Shown here piece after piece: positions 21,505-30,756 of a stretch of DNA of 64,000 nt. Source of the stretch: Nesterenkonia aurantiaca (GTDB taxonomy: Bacteria; Actinomycetota; Actinomycetes; Actinomycetales; Micrococcaceae). Under the pieces are notes generated by a model. That model ran no database searches. It saw only the letters and a list, made by a program, of their open reading frames with translations, and was not told the DNA's origin. The stretch is taken from positions 40,679-104,678 of the forward strand of contig NZ_SOAN01000010.1 of NCBI RefSeq assembly GCF_004364585.1, in the 5' to 3' direction. Numbering within the stretch: position 1 is the first letter of the stretch; every line of letters begins with the position of its first letter. The translations under genes were made by a program, and so were the position numbers.

Positions 21505-22567
21505 ACGCCACCCAGCGGCGCAGCACCTGCGCGGCGGCGCCGGAGTCGAGGGCCTCCTCGGCCCGGCGCATATTGGCCCTCAGCCGCTCCACCAGCGGCC
21601 CGCCAGCCTGTTCATCGAGACTGGTGAGTCCTCCCGCGGCATTCAGGACGACGGCGTCGCGCACAGGCCCAGGCTCCCCGGAGAGCAGGCGGTGCACGAT
21701 CTGCGCGTTCTCGGTGCCGGTGCCCCCGCGCAGGTCTGCCACCGCGACCCGGGGGAGTCCGACGTCCTCGGGCTCCAGGACGGTGTGCGAGACCTCTCCG
21801 GAGCGGACCTCCCAGATATCGGTGGCCGCCGAGGTGGTGATCTTGTCCCGCCCGTCGCGCCCGCGGAACACCAGGCCGCGGGTGCCGCGCATGGCGAGCA
21901 CCTGGGCCATCTTCGGTGCCAGCGTGGGACTGGCGCAGCCCAGGGCCTGGGCGGTGACCCGTGCCGGGTTCGAGAGCGGCCCCAGGAAGTTGAACACCGT
22001 CCGGATGCCCAGCTGACGCCGGACAGGTCCCACATGGCGCATCGAGGGATGGAAGCTCTGCGCGAAGAGGAACGTGATGCCGACCTCCTCGGCGGCCCGG
22101 GCCACCTGCTCTGCGCTCAGGCTCAGATTCACCCCGAGCGCCTCGATCACATCGGCGGCGCCGGCCGTGCTGGAGGCCCCGCGATTGCCATGCTTGACCA
22201 CTCGAGCCCCGGCGCCGACCGCGGTCAGCGAGGCCATCGTCGAGATGTTCACGGTGCCCAGCATGTCCCCACCGGTGCCCACGATGTCCAGGGTGGGTCC
22301 GGGGATGCGGAGCGGCACCGCCTTGTCCATCATGGTGCTGCTCAGCCCGACGAGCTCCTCCGCGACCTCGCCCTTGGCGCGCAGCGCGACCAGGAAGGCC
22401 GCGACCTGCCCGTCGCCCAGGGCGCCGCTCATCAGATGCTCCATCGCCCAGGCAGAGGTGGCGGCCGTGAGGTGCTCCCCGGCGAGCAGAGTCTCGAGCA
22501 GCTCTGACCAGCTGGCCGGCAACGCAGGGCTGAGGGGAAGCGGATCAGGGGAGTGTGGAGGTTTCAC
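21485..22567 (-). CDS. trpD: Anthranilate phosphoribosyltransferase
   Basis: 360 residues from GTG 22567. Signature motifs are DIVGTGGDMLGTVNIST (PRPP binding) and VVKHGNRGASSTAG. It transfers phosphoribose to anthranilate in tryptophan synthesis. No other trp gene is nearby; an isolated trpD beside ctaE is usual in actinobacteria. TAGTCT (22579-22574 on the minus strand) ends 6 bases before the GTG, so the mRNA is probably leaderless. It converges on def with a 20-base overlap. Confidence 0.95.
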   Translation of the reverse strand: MKPPHSPDPLPLSPALPASWSELLETLLAGEHLTAATSAWAMEHLMSGALGDGQVAAFLVALRAKGEVAEELVGLSSTMMDKAVPLRIPGPTLDIVGTGGDMLGTVNISTMASLTAVGAGARVVKHGNRGASSTAGAADVIEALGVNLSLSAEQVARAAEEVGITFLFAQSFHPSMRHVGPVRRQLGIRTVFNFLGPLSNPARVTAQALGCASPTLAPKMAQVLAMRGTRGLVFRGRDGRDKITTSAATDIWEVRSGEVSHTVLEPEDVGLPRVAVADLRGGTGTENAQIVHRLLSGEPGPVRDAVVLNAAGGLTSLDEQAGGPLVERLRANMRRAEEALDSGAAAQVLRRWVAFSQGMS

Positions 22568-22610
22568 AGCCCCAGACTATCGGCCGATTCCGCGTGGAGT
22601 CCGTCCAATT

Positions 22611-22636
22611 TCGACACGCTGTAGAAATATTGTCGA
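22611..22636. promoter_or_regulatory. Inverted repeat in the trpD-ctaE intergenic region
   Basis: TCGACA (22611-22616) and TGTCGA (22631-22636) are inverted arms separated by 14 bases in an unusually AT-rich patch for this genome. It lies upstream of both trpD and ctaE. It could be an operator, but no known regulator motif is matched. Confidence 0.3.
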
Positions 22637-22691
22637 CTTTTTTGACCGGCTCCACCTTGGCGGATCCTGGGAATGGCGCGGAATCCGCCCC

Positions 22692-22761
22692 CTGACAAGG
22701 ATCTGGAACCACGCCATAGTGGTCAACGGTGTCGCAAATCGCTGGGGTTTCAGGACATAAT
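22692..22761 (+). promoter_or_regulatory. Two candidate promoters of ctaE-qcrCAB
   Basis: CTGACA (22692-22697), 17 bases, then CATAGT (22715-22720) is a near-canonical promoter giving a leader of about 40 bases. A second -10 box CATAAT (22756-22761) ends 6 bases before GTG 22768 and would give a leaderless mRNA. Both hexamers match TATAAT or TANNNT in most positions. Confidence 0.6.
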
Positions 22762-22767
22762 GAATGC

Positions 22768-23415
22768 GTGACGTCTGCAACCCAAGCCCCAATCGCTCCG
22801 GCGCGAACCTTGCCGAACCGCCCGAACATGGTGTCCGTGGGCACCATGGTCTGGCTCACCAGCGAGCTCATGTTCTTCGCCGGCCTGTTCGCCATGTTCT
22901 TCACACTGCGTTCCACGCAGTCTGAGATGTTCGCCGAGGGTGCCAGTGAACTGGACATCCCGTTGGCCACCACGATCACGGTGATCCTGGTTGCCAGCTC
23001 GGTGACTGCTCAGTTCGGTGTCTTCGCGGCCGAGCGGCACCAGCCGCGCCGCACCGGAGGCACGTTCCAGATCCAGCACTGGGGCATGGTCGAGTGGTAC
23101 ATCCTCTCGTTCATCATGGGTGCGATCTTCATCGGCGGCCAGGCCTACGAGTTCGCGGTGATGGTCTCCCATGGGATCACCGTCTCCTCGAACGCCTTCG
23201 GCTCCGCCTTCTACATCACCACCGGCTTCCACGGGCTGCACGTTATCGGTGGACTGATCGCCTTCCTCTACGTGATCGCGCGGGCGTACTTCAGCGTGAA
23301 GTTCACCCATAAGGAGGCTCACGCCGCCGTCGTCGTCTCGTACTACTGGCACTTCGTCGACGTCGTGTGGATCGCTCTGTTCGGCATCGTCTACCTGCTG
23401 CCGCTGTTCGCTTGA
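22768..23415 (+). CDS. ctaE: Cytochrome c oxidase subunit III
   Basis: 215 residues from GTG 22768. Five hydrophobic helices are visible, with the family segments GTMVWLTSELMFFAGLF, GFHGLHVIGGL and SYYWHFVDVVWIALF. It is a core membrane subunit of the aa3 oxidase. It heads the ctaE-qcrC-qcrA-qcrB operon, separate from ctaCDF by about 2 kb. Confidence 0.96.
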   Translation: MTSATQAPIAPARTLPNRPNMVSVGTMVWLTSELMFFAGLFAMFFTLRSTQSEMFAEGASELDIPLATTITVILVASSVTAQFGVFAAERHQPRRTGGTFQIQHWGMVEWYILSFIMGAIFIGGQAYEFAVMVSHGITVSSNAFGSAFYITTGFHGLHVIGGLIAFLYVIARAYFSVKFTHKEAHAAVVVSYYWHFVDVVWIALFGIVYLLPLFA

Positions 23416-23475
23416 TTGACCGCGCCAGCCGGCGCACACCAGCTTGTATCGCATCGAAAAGTTAGGAACCGGCAC

Positions 23476-24273
23476 GTGAAGGCACTCTCACAGAAGCGTC
23501 GCCACCCGCTCGCGGCAGTGGCGCTGCTCCTCCTGGGCCTCTTGCTCACCGGAGGGCTCTACGCCGCGGCGACCTCCATCAACGAGGCTCAGGCAACCAA
23601 TGCTGCCGATGCCTACTCCGCCTCCGACGTGGAGGAGGGCGAACGGCTCTTCGTGGCCAACTGCGCCACCTGCCACGGGATCAACGCCGAAGGCTCCGAC
23701 GCCGGACCCTCGCTGATCGGCTCCGGCGCCGCCTCGGTCGACTTCCAGGTCGGCACCGGCCGCATGCCGATGCAGATGTCCGGACCGCAGGCGCAGAAGA
23801 AGCCGGCTCAGTTCAACGACGAACAGACCATGCAGCTCTCGGCCTACGTGGCCTCGCTGGGCTCCGGCCCCGCAGTGGCCGACGAGGAGTACCTCGACGT
23901 CGAGCAGGGCAACATCGCCCGCGGCGGTGAGCTCTTCCGGATCAACTGCGCCATGTGCCACAACGCTGCCGCTGCCGGTGGCGCGCTGACCGAGGGCAAG
24001 TACGCGCCCGCGCTGGACGGCGTCGAGTCCCGGCACATCTATTCGGCCATGGTGACCGGTCCGCAGAACATGCCCGAGTTCAACGACTCGAACATCCCTC
24101 CTGAGGACAAGCGCGACATCATCGCCTTCCTGAAGAACAACGAATCTCAAGGCGTGCCGGGCGGGTTCTCGCTGGGCTCGCTGGGACCGGTCTCGGAGGG
24201 TCTGCTCATCTGGACCCTCGGACTGGCCCTGCTGATCGGTTCGATGGTCTGGCTGACCTCACGGTCCTCCTGA
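23476..24273 (+). CDS. qcrC: Cytochrome bc1 diheme cytochrome c subunit QcrC
   Basis: 265 residues from GTG 23476, preceded by AGGAA. An N-terminal membrane anchor (AVALLLLGLLLTGGLYAA) is followed by two c-type haem sites, C63-x2-C66-H67 (CATCHG) and C158-x2-C161-H162 (CAMCHN), and a C-terminal transmembrane helix. The two haems relay electrons from the Rieske centre directly to CuA of CtaC, so no separate soluble cytochrome c is needed. Confidence 0.96.
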   Translation: MKALSQKRRHPLAAVALLLLGLLLTGGLYAAATSINEAQATNAADAYSASDVEEGERLFVANCATCHGINAEGSDAGPSLIGSGAASVDFQVGTGRMPMQMSGPQAQKKPAQFNDEQTMQLSAYVASLGSGPAVADEEYLDVEQGNIARGGELFRINCAMCHNAAAAGGALTEGKYAPALDGVESRHIYSAMVTGPQNMPEFNDSNIPPEDKRDIIAFLKNNESQGVPGGFSLGSLGPVSEGLLIWTLGLALLIGSMVWLTSRSS

Positions 24274-24336
24274 GCATCACCGGCAGCACCTAAGCACCCC
24301 GCACACGTAAACACTGAAGCAAAGGACGAGAACCAT

Positions 24337-25389
24337 ATGGGCGAGCACGGTAACGGCGGTCCGAACTCGGGCGCCGTCATCAAAGCAGGTGAGGGAAGGT
24401 CGAGCGGCTACGCCATCGACAACCCAGGCCTGCCCCCGCACCGCCCGCGGTTGACAGACGCGGACGAGAAGGCCGCCAGGCGCGCCGAGCGCCAGGTCTC
24501 TGCGCTCTTCCTGATCTCGATCATCGGTACGGTGATGTTCTTCGTCGGCTACTTCGCCGTCGGCGTCACCGACGGTGATCTTCAGATGCTCCGGCTGCAG
24601 AACACCCTGCTCGGCGTCGGCGTGGCCTTCGCCATGCTCGGCATCGGACTCGGCGTCGTGCAGTGGGCCCGCGCCCTGATGCCGGACCATGAGGTCATCG
24701 AGGACCGCAAGCCGCTGCGCAAGGAAGCAGAACGCGCCGAGGCTGCCCAGACGGTCAACGAGATCGTCGACGAGACCCAGATCAAGCGTCGGCCGCTGCT
24801 GCGCAACACGCTCATCGGCGCCGCGCTGCTGGCCCCGCTGCCCGCCGTCGTCGTCTTCCGCGACCTCGATCGCTCCGAGGACTTCGGGCCTGAGCGGATG
24901 CGCCACTCGCTCTGGGCCGAAGGGGTGCGCCTGGTGCGCGATCCCACCGGCACCCCGATCCGCGCCTCCGACCTCACGGTCGGCTCCGCGGTGCACGCGA
25001 TCCCGGAGACGCTGCGCGAGGTCTCCGGGCACGGCGATCGCCTGGCCGAGAAGGCCAAGGCCGTCGTCCTGCTGATCCGGATGAACCCGGATGACTTCGA
25101 GCCCGTGACTCCGGGTCGTGAGGATTGGAAGTACGAGGGGATCATCGCCTGTTCCAAGGTCTGCACGCATGTCGGCTGCCCGGTTGCGCTCTACGAGCGT
25201 CATACTCACCACCTGCTGTGTCCCTGCCACCAGTCGACCTTTGACGCCGCTGAGGAGTTCAAGGTCATCTTCGGTCCGGCAGGCCGTCCGTTGCCGCAGC
25301 TGCCCATCACAGTCGACGATGAGGGCTTCCTCATTGCGCGCAGCGACTTCACCGAACCCGTCGGCCCCACCTACTGGGAGCGTGGCTAG
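24337..25389 (+). CDS. qcrA: Cytochrome bc1 Rieske iron-sulfur subunit
   Basis: 350 residues, the long actinobacterial form. There are three transmembrane helices in the first 170 residues (near 47-68, 86-110 and 148-168). The Rieske [2Fe-2S] site lies around residues 273-298: CTHVGCPV and CPCHQSTFD, two Cys-His pairs plus disulfide Cys. It takes electrons from menaquinol and passes them to QcrC. It starts at ATG 24337 after AAAGGACG. qcrB follows after 5 bases. Confidence 0.96.
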   Translation: MGEHGNGGPNSGAVIKAGEGRSSGYAIDNPGLPPHRPRLTDADEKAARRAERQVSALFLISIIGTVMFFVGYFAVGVTDGDLQMLRLQNTLLGVGVAFAMLGIGLGVVQWARALMPDHEVIEDRKPLRKEAERAEAAQTVNEIVDETQIKRRPLLRNTLIGAALLAPLPAVVVFRDLDRSEDFGPERMRHSLWAEGVRLVRDPTGTPIRASDLTVGSAVHAIPETLREVSGHGDRLAEKAKAVVLLIRMNPDDFEPVTPGREDWKYEGIIACSKVCTHVGCPVALYERHTHHLLCPCHQSTFDAAEEFKVIFGPAGRPLPQLPITVDDEGFLIARSDFTEPVGPTYWERG

Positions 25390-25394
25390 AAATC

Positions 25395-27122
25395 ATGAGC
25401 AGTCAGTCTCTGGAATCCAAGTACACCGAGGAGCAGTATTCCGAGGTGGATCAGTACCAGCCGGCGACCCGCACCGGCAAGATCGCGAACTACGTCGATC
25501 AGCGTGTGGGCGGAACCGGTATGGTCCGCGAGTTCGGCCGCAAGGTCTTCCCGGACCACTGGACCTTCATGTTCGGGGAGGTGGCGCTGTACAGCTTCGT
25601 CATCACGGTGATCTCCGGGGCGTTCCTGACGTTCTGGTTCGATCCCTCCATGTCCAGCACCCGCTATGACGGCTCCTATGTGCCGCTGCAGGGCGTGGAG
25701 ATGTCCATGGCCTACAACACCGCGCTCCAGCTTTCCTTCGATGTGCGCGGCGGTCTGTTCATGCGCCAGCTGCACCACTGGGGTGCGCTGATGTTCGTGA
25801 TGGCGATGGCGATCCACATGCTGCGTGTGTTCTTCACCGGCGCGTTCCGCAAGCCCCGTGAGCTCAACTGGGTCGTGGGCTGCACCCTGCTGCTGGCAGG
25901 CCTCGGCGCCGGCTTCACCGGCTACTCGCTGCCTGATGAGGTGCTCTCCGGAAACGGTCTGCGCATCATCGACGGCATGCTCAAGGCGATCCCGGTGGTC
26001 GGCACCTACATCTCCTTCTTCCTCTTCGGCGGCGAGTTCCCCGGCGACGAGGTCATCCCGCGGCTGTACTCACTGCACATCTTCATCATCCCGGCAGTGA
26101 TCCTGATCCTGATCGCGGTCCACCTGTTCATGGTGGTCACCCACAAGCACACCCAGTACCCCGGCCCGGGCCGCACCGAGCGCAACGTGGTCGGCTACCC
26201 GATCGGGCCCGTGTACGCGGCCAAGGCCGGCGGCTTCTTCTTCGTGGTCTTCGGCGTCCTGGCCCTGCTGGGAGGCACCTTCCAGATCAACGCACTGTGG
26301 AACTACGGGCCCTATGACCCCTCCCCGGTGCAGGCCGGCACGCAGCCTGACTGGTACATCGGCTGGTTCGATGGATTGCTGCGCCTGATGCCGGGCTACA
26401 TCGGCGGCGTTCCGCTTGAATTCGTCATACCGACGCCATGGGGCGGCAACAGCGTGGCAACGCCTGTGCTGGTCACCTTCATCCCGATCACCGCGCTCCT
26501 GCTGGGTCTGTTCGTCTGGCCCTGGATCGAGTCCTGGATCACCGGTGACAAGAGGGAACACCACATCCTGGACCGGCCGCGCAACGTCCCCGGACGCACC
26601 GCCTTCGGCATGGCCATGATGATCTGGTACTTCGTGATGTGGGCCGCCGCGTCCTCCGACCTGATCGCGACCCACTTCTCGCTCTCGTTCAACGATGTGC
26701 TCATCTGGCTTCGAGTCTTGTTCTTCGCCGGACCGATCCTCACGTTCATCATCACCAAGCGGATCTGTCTGGCCCTGCAGCGCAAGGATCGCGAGATCGT
26801 GCTGCATGGCAACGAGGCCGGCGTCATCGAGATGCTGCCCCACGGTGAGTTCCGCGAGAAGCACACCCGGGTCAGCGACTACGAGCTCTACACGCTGGTC
26901 TCCTACGAGTCGCCCGGGGTCACTGCAGCCCGGCCGAACGCGAAGGGCAAGGTCGGACTGCTGGAGAAGTCACGGGTCAGGATGAACCGGACCTTCTTCG
27001 AGGATCGGGTCGAGCCTGTGAGCCGCGAGGAGTACATCGAGGCCCTCTCGCACGACGACCACGGCACTCCCGCAGAGCTGCCTGCCGGCTCCGTCGGAGC
27101 GATCGAGTCCCGGAAGAGCTGA
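25395..27122 (+). CDS. qcrB: Cytochrome bc1 cytochrome b subunit
   Basis: 575 residues. The haem b ligands are in LHHWGALMFVMAMAIHMLRV and SLHIFIIPAVILILIAVHLF; the Qo-site PDWY motif is present as QPDWYIGW. A C-terminal cytoplasmic extension of about 130 residues follows the last helices, as in other actinobacteria. It oxidises menaquinol and is the target of Q203-type inhibitors in mycobacteria. The operon ends with two hairpins at 27133-27202. Confidence 0.96.
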   Translation: MSSQSLESKYTEEQYSEVDQYQPATRTGKIANYVDQRVGGTGMVREFGRKVFPDHWTFMFGEVALYSFVITVISGAFLTFWFDPSMSSTRYDGSYVPLQGVEMSMAYNTALQLSFDVRGGLFMRQLHHWGALMFVMAMAIHMLRVFFTGAFRKPRELNWVVGCTLLLAGLGAGFTGYSLPDEVLSGNGLRIIDGMLKAIPVVGTYISFFLFGGEFPGDEVIPRLYSLHIFIIPAVILILIAVHLFMVVTHKHTQYPGPGRTERNVVGYPIGPVYAAKAGGFFFVVFGVLALLGGTFQINALWNYGPYDPSPVQAGTQPDWYIGWFDGLLRLMPGYIGGVPLEFVIPTPWGGNSVATPVLVTFIPITALLLGLFVWPWIESWITGDKREHHILDRPRNVPGRTAFGMAMMIWYFVMWAAASSDLIATHFSLSFNDVLIWLRVLFFAGPILTFIITKRICLALQRKDREIVLHGNEAGVIEMLPHGEFREKHTRVSDYELYTLVSYESPGVTAARPNAKGKVGLLEKSRVRMNRTFFEDRVEPVSREEYIEALSHDDHGTPAELPAGSVGAIESRKS

Positions 27123-27132
27123 TCACCCTGGG

Positions 27133-27202
27133 GCACCGATTATTCGGTGCTCACCATGAAGAAGCGGCCGTCTCCCTCTCGGGAGGCGGCCGCTTCTTCA
27201 TG
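27133..27202. terminator. Hairpin and strong terminator between qcrB and rarA
   Basis: GCACCGA/TCGGTGC (27133-27139 with 27144-27150) forms a small hairpin. Directly after it CATGAAGAAGCGGCCG (27155-27170) pairs over 16 bases with CGGCCGCTTCTTCATG (27187-27202), with an inner CTCCC/GGGAG stem. Being symmetric, it can end transcripts from both converging sides (qcrB and rarA). Confidence 0.85.
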
Positions 27203-27231
27203 TGGCGTGAAGTCACCAGCCCCTCGGGTGT

Positions 27232-27304
27232 GGGCTGACTGACCCGGGTTGGCGGGCTCGGGCTGACGGGCTCGGGCTGACTGACTCGGGCTGGCGGGCT
27301 CAGG
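27232..27304 (+). repeat. Duplicated 31-bp GC-rich unit
   Basis: Copies at 27232-27262 and 27274-27304 start GGGCTGACTGAC and differ at three positions; the 11 bases between are a further partial copy. Non-coding, between the terminator and the rarA stop. No function evident. Confidence 0.8.
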
Positions 27305-27372
27305 TTGCTGGGTCAGGGGGTGCGACTCTCAGCGCCAGAGGGGGATCCCTGCGGGGTGCCGCCTCATGCCCG

Positions 27373-28803
27373 CTAGGTCCGGTCCGCACCCCGGATGATC
27401 ATCCGCAGCTTCTCAAGCCGTTCGGCGACCGCGCGCTCGGCCCCGTTGCCGGTGGGCCTGTAGTAGTCCACACCGATCAGCTCATCAGGCACATACTGCT
27501 GGGTCGCGACGTGATGCGGCTGGTCATGGGCGTAGATGTAGCCCTTGCCGTGGCCCATCCGGTGTGCACCGGAATAGTGCGCGTCGCGCAGGTGCGGCGG
27601 GACCGAGCCGGATCTTCCGGCCCGCACGTCCGCGATGGCGGCGTCGAGCGCCTTATAGGAGGCGTTGGACTTCGGTGCGGTGGCGATATGCACCGTGGCC
27701 TGGGCCAGCAGGATCCTGGCCTCTGGCATGCCGATCAGCTGCACGGCGTCGGCGGCGGCCATCGCGGTCAGCAGCGCCGAGGGGTCGGCCATCCCGACCT
27801 CTTCACCCGCGGCGATCACCAGGCGTCGGGCGATGAAGCGCGGATCCTCTCCGGCCACCACCATCCGTGCCAGGTAGTGCAGCGCCGCGTCGGGGTCCGA
27901 GCCGCGCAGCGACTTGATGAATGCCGAGACGATGTCATAGTGCTGGTCTCCGTCCCGGTCGTAGCGCTGCACGGCGAAGTCCATCGCCTGCTCGGCATCG
28001 TGGGCGGTGATCAGCACCGGGGAGTCCTGCGCCTGATCGGCGGCGGCCTCGCCGTCCTCGGGGGAGCGCCCCATGGCGACGGCGGCGGCGGCCTCCAGGG
28101 TGGTCAGGACCCGGCGCGCATCGCCGCCGGCCATGCGCAGGATGTGGTCGCGGGCCACGTCCTCGAGCTCGAAGGCCGAGTCCAGGCCACGGGGGTCCTG
28201 CAGTGCCCGGGTGATCAGCCCGGAGAGGTCTTCCTGGGTCAGGGAGCGCAGCGTGAGCATCAGCGACCGGGACAGCAGCGGAGCGATGATCGAGAACGAG
28301 GGATTCTCCGTGGTCGCGGCGACCAGGATCACCCAGCCGTTCTCCACCCCCGGCAGCAGCGCATCCTGCTGCGCCTTGTTGAACCGGTGGATCTCATCCA
28401 GGAAGAGCACCGTGGTCGTCCCGCGCAGGTCGCGGTCCTCCAGTGCGCGGTCCATGACCTGCCGGACGTCCTTGACGCCAGCCCGAATCGCGGAGAGCTC
28501 CACGAACTTCCGTGAGGCGCCCCGGGCGAGCACATGGGCCAGCGTCGTCTTCCCGGTGCCGGGAGGACCGTAGAGGATCACCGAGGAGGCCCCGGCGGGG
28601 CCGCGGTTGCCCTCGGCCAGCACCCGCAGCGGGGACCCCTGCTCGAGCAGATGCTGCTGGCCCAGGACCTCTTCCAGCGCCCGGGGGCGCATCCGCACCG
28701 CCAGCGGCGTATGCCGTCGACGCGCGCCCGTCTCAGTCGCGGCGGCGGGCGCGTCGTCGAAGTCGTCGGAGGCGAAGAGGTCCCCGGTGATCGGATCGGC
28801 CAC
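27373..28803 (-). CDS. rarA: Replication-associated recombination protein RarA (MgsA), AAA+ ATPase
   Basis: 476 residues from GTG 28803 with AGGAGG upstream. Walker A is GPPGTGKTT, Walker B is [12 protein letters not shown], sensor 1 is ATTENPSF, followed by the RarA tetramerisation region ([26 protein letters not shown]). It works at stalled replication forks with SSB. It lies 67 bases downstream of aspS on the same strand and converges on qcrB. Confidence 0.94.
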   Translation of the reverse strand: MADPITGDLFASDDFDDAPAAATETGARRRHTPLAVRMRPRALEEVLGQQHLLEQGSPLRVLAEGNRGPAGASSVILYGPPGTGKTTLAHVLARGASRKFVELSAIRAGVKDVRQVMDRALEDRDLRGTTTVLFLDEIHRFNKAQQDALLPGVENGWVILVAATTENPSFSIIAPLLSRSLMLTLRSLTQEDLSGLITRALQDPRGLDSAFELEDVARDHILRMAGGDARRVLTTLEAAAAVAMGRSPEDGEAAADQAQDSPVLITAHDAEQAMDFAVQRYDRDGDQHYDIVSAFIKSLRGSDPDAALHYLARMVVAGEDPRFIARRLVIAAGEEVGMADPSALLTAMAAADAVQLIGMPEARILLAQATVHIATAPKSNASYKALDAAIADVRAGRSGSVPPHLRDAHYSGAHRMGHGKGYIYAHDQPHHVATQQYVPDELIGVDYYRPTGNGAERAVAERLEKLRMIIRGADRT

Positions 28804-28870
28804 TGCGCCTCCTAGGGCTGGCTGCGTCCACGGATTCGAGAAGGATCCGTTTCAGATTACCCGGTGAGGC

Positions 28871-30703
28871 TCAGGCCTGAGCCTTCGCCGGTGCCTTGCC
28901 CGAGGGGGTGCCCTCGGGCTTGGTCTCCCCGGCAGTCTCGGGCTTCGGCTCGGGCTTGGCGTCCACACCGGCCTCCTTGCGCTGCTGAGCGGTGATCGGA
29001 GCGGGCGCCGCGGTGAGCGGATCGTAGCCGCCGCCGGACTTGGGGAACGCGATGACCTCGCGGATGGAGTCCTCCCCGGCGAGCAGGGAGACCACCCGGT
29101 CCCAGCCGAAGGCGATGCCGCCGTGGGGCGGCGCGCCGAACTTGAACGCGTCCAGCAGGAAGCCGAACTTCTCCTGGGCTTCGTCCTCGGGGATGCCCAT
29201 GACCTTGAAGATCCGTTCCTGGACGTCGCGGCGGTAGACGCGCAGCGACCCGCCGGCGATCTCATTGCCGTTGCAGACCAGGTCGTAGGCGTTGGCCAGA
29301 GCCGAGCCGGGATCGGTGTCGAAGCTGTCCGCGAACTCCGGCTTCGGTGCGGTGAACGCGTGGTGCACCGCGGTCCAGGCCCCGGAGCCCACTGCCACAT
29401 CGCCGGCGGCCTGGGCCTGCGCGGCGGGTTCGAACATCGGGGCATCGACCACCCAGACGAAGGACCAGGCCGTCTTGTCGATCAGTCCCACGCGCTCGGC
29501 GATCTCGTTGCGCGCGGCACCGAGGAGTCCGCGCGAGGGGGAGACCTCGCCGGCCGCGAAGAAGATGCAGTCTCCCGGGGAGGCGCCGGTGGCGGAGGCC
29601 AGTCCGGCCTTCTCGGCCTCGGAGAGGTTCTTGGCCACCGGGCCGCCGAGCTCGCCGTCCTCACCGATCAGCACATAGGCCAGGCCCTTGGCGCCGCGCT
29701 GCTTGGCCCACTCCTGCCAGGCGTCGAGGGTGCGGCGGGGCTGCGAGGCGCCGCCGGGCATCACCACGGCACCGACGTAGGGTGCCTTGAACACTCGGAA
29801 CGGGGTGTCCTTGAAGTACTCGGTGAGCTCGGTGAGCTCCAGGTCGAAGCGCAGGTCGGGCTTGTCGGAGCCGTAGCGCGCCATCGCCTCGTGGTAGGTG
29901 ATGTGCGGGATCTCGGCGGGCAGCTCGACGTCGATGAGCTCCCAGAGCCGGCGTACCAGCTCCTCGCCCAGGGAGAGGATGTCCTGCTGCTCCACGAAGC
30001 TGGCTTCGATGTCGAGCTGGGTGAACTCGGGCTGACGGTCCGCGCGGAAGTCCTCGTCGCGGTAGCAGCGGGCGAGCTGGTAGTACTTCTCGAAGCCACC
30101 GACCTGGAGCAGCTGCTTGAACAGCTGTGGGGACTGAGGCAGCGCATACCAGGCGCCGGGCGCCAGACGCGCCGGGACCAGGAAGTCGCGGGCACCCTCG
30201 GGGGTCGAGCGGGTCAGCGTGGGGGTCTCGATCTCGGTGAAGGACTCGTGGTGCAGCAGGTCCCGGGCGACCCGGTTGGCCTCGGAACGCAGGCGAAGCG
30301 CGCGCTGCGGGCCGGCCCGGCGCATGTCGAGGTAGCGGTGGCGCAGCCGCGCCTCCTCGCCGATCTCGACGTGTTCATCGATCTGGAAGGGCAGCGGGGC
30401 TGAGGTGTTGAGCACCGTGACGGTCTCGGCCAGGACCTCGACCTCTCCTGAGGGCAGGTTCGGGTTCTCGTTTCCGGCCGGGCGGCGCTCCACAGCACCG
30501 GTCACCTGCAGCACGAACTCGTTGCGCAGCGGATCGAAGTCCGCCTCCTCGCGCACCACGACCTGGGCCACGCCGGAGGAGTCACGCAGATCGAGGAAGG
30601 CCACCCCGCCGTGGTCTCGGCGTCGCGCCACCCATCCGGTGAGGGTGACGGTCTGGCCTATGTTCTCGGCGGTGAGGGAGCCGGAGGTGTGTGTGCGAAG
30701 CAC
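28871..30703 (-). CDS. aspS: Aspartyl-tRNA synthetase (probably non-discriminating AspRS)
   Basis: 610 residues from GTG 30703 with AGGAAGGA upstream. Order: OB-fold anticodon domain ([24 protein letters not shown]), class II motif 2 ([15 protein letters not shown]), bacterial insertion domain, and motif 3 ([15 protein letters not shown]). The last 30-35 residues are a Pro/Lys/Glu/Ala-rich tail ([16 protein letters not shown]) beyond the catalytic core. It charges tRNA-Asp; in many actinobacteria it also mischarges tRNA-Asn for GatCAB, which is inferred here, not seen. No T-box is visible upstream. Confidence 0.95.
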   Translation of the reverse strand: MLRTHTSGSLTAENIGQTVTLTGWVARRRDHGGVAFLDLRDSSGVAQVVVREEADFDPLRNEFVLQVTGAVERRPAGNENPNLPSGEVEVLAETVTVLNTSAPLPFQIDEHVEIGEEARLRHRYLDMRRAGPQRALRLRSEANRVARDLLHHESFTEIETPTLTRSTPEGARDFLVPARLAPGAWYALPQSPQLFKQLLQVGGFEKYYQLARCYRDEDFRADRQPEFTQLDIEASFVEQQDILSLGEELVRRLWELIDVELPAEIPHITYHEAMARYGSDKPDLRFDLELTELTEYFKDTPFRVFKAPYVGAVVMPGGASQPRRTLDAWQEWAKQRGAKGLAYVLIGEDGELGGPVAKNLSEAEKAGLASATGASPGDCIFFAAGEVSPSRGLLGAARNEIAERVGLIDKTAWSFVWVVDAPMFEPAAQAQAAGDVAVGSGAWTAVHHAFTAPKPEFADSFDTDPGSALANAYDLVCNGNEIAGGSLRVYRRDVQERIFKVMGIPEDEAQEKFGFLLDAFKFGAPPHGGIAFGWDRVVSLLAGEDSIREVIAFPKSGGGYDPLTAAPAPITAQQRKEAGVDAKPEPKPETAGETKPEGTPSGKAPAKAQA

Positions 30704-30736
30704 GGTGTCCTTCCTGAGGGATCAGTTGCTCGAGTG

Positions 30737-30751
30737 CGGGCCTGCGGCCCG
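30737..30751 (-). terminator. Small GC-rich hairpin between hisS and aspS
   Basis: CGGGCC, three bases, GGCCCG forms a perfect short stem just after the hisS stop (minus strand). It lacks a T tract, so it may only be a processing or attenuating hairpin. Confidence 0.35.
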
Positions 30752-30756
30752 GGGAG

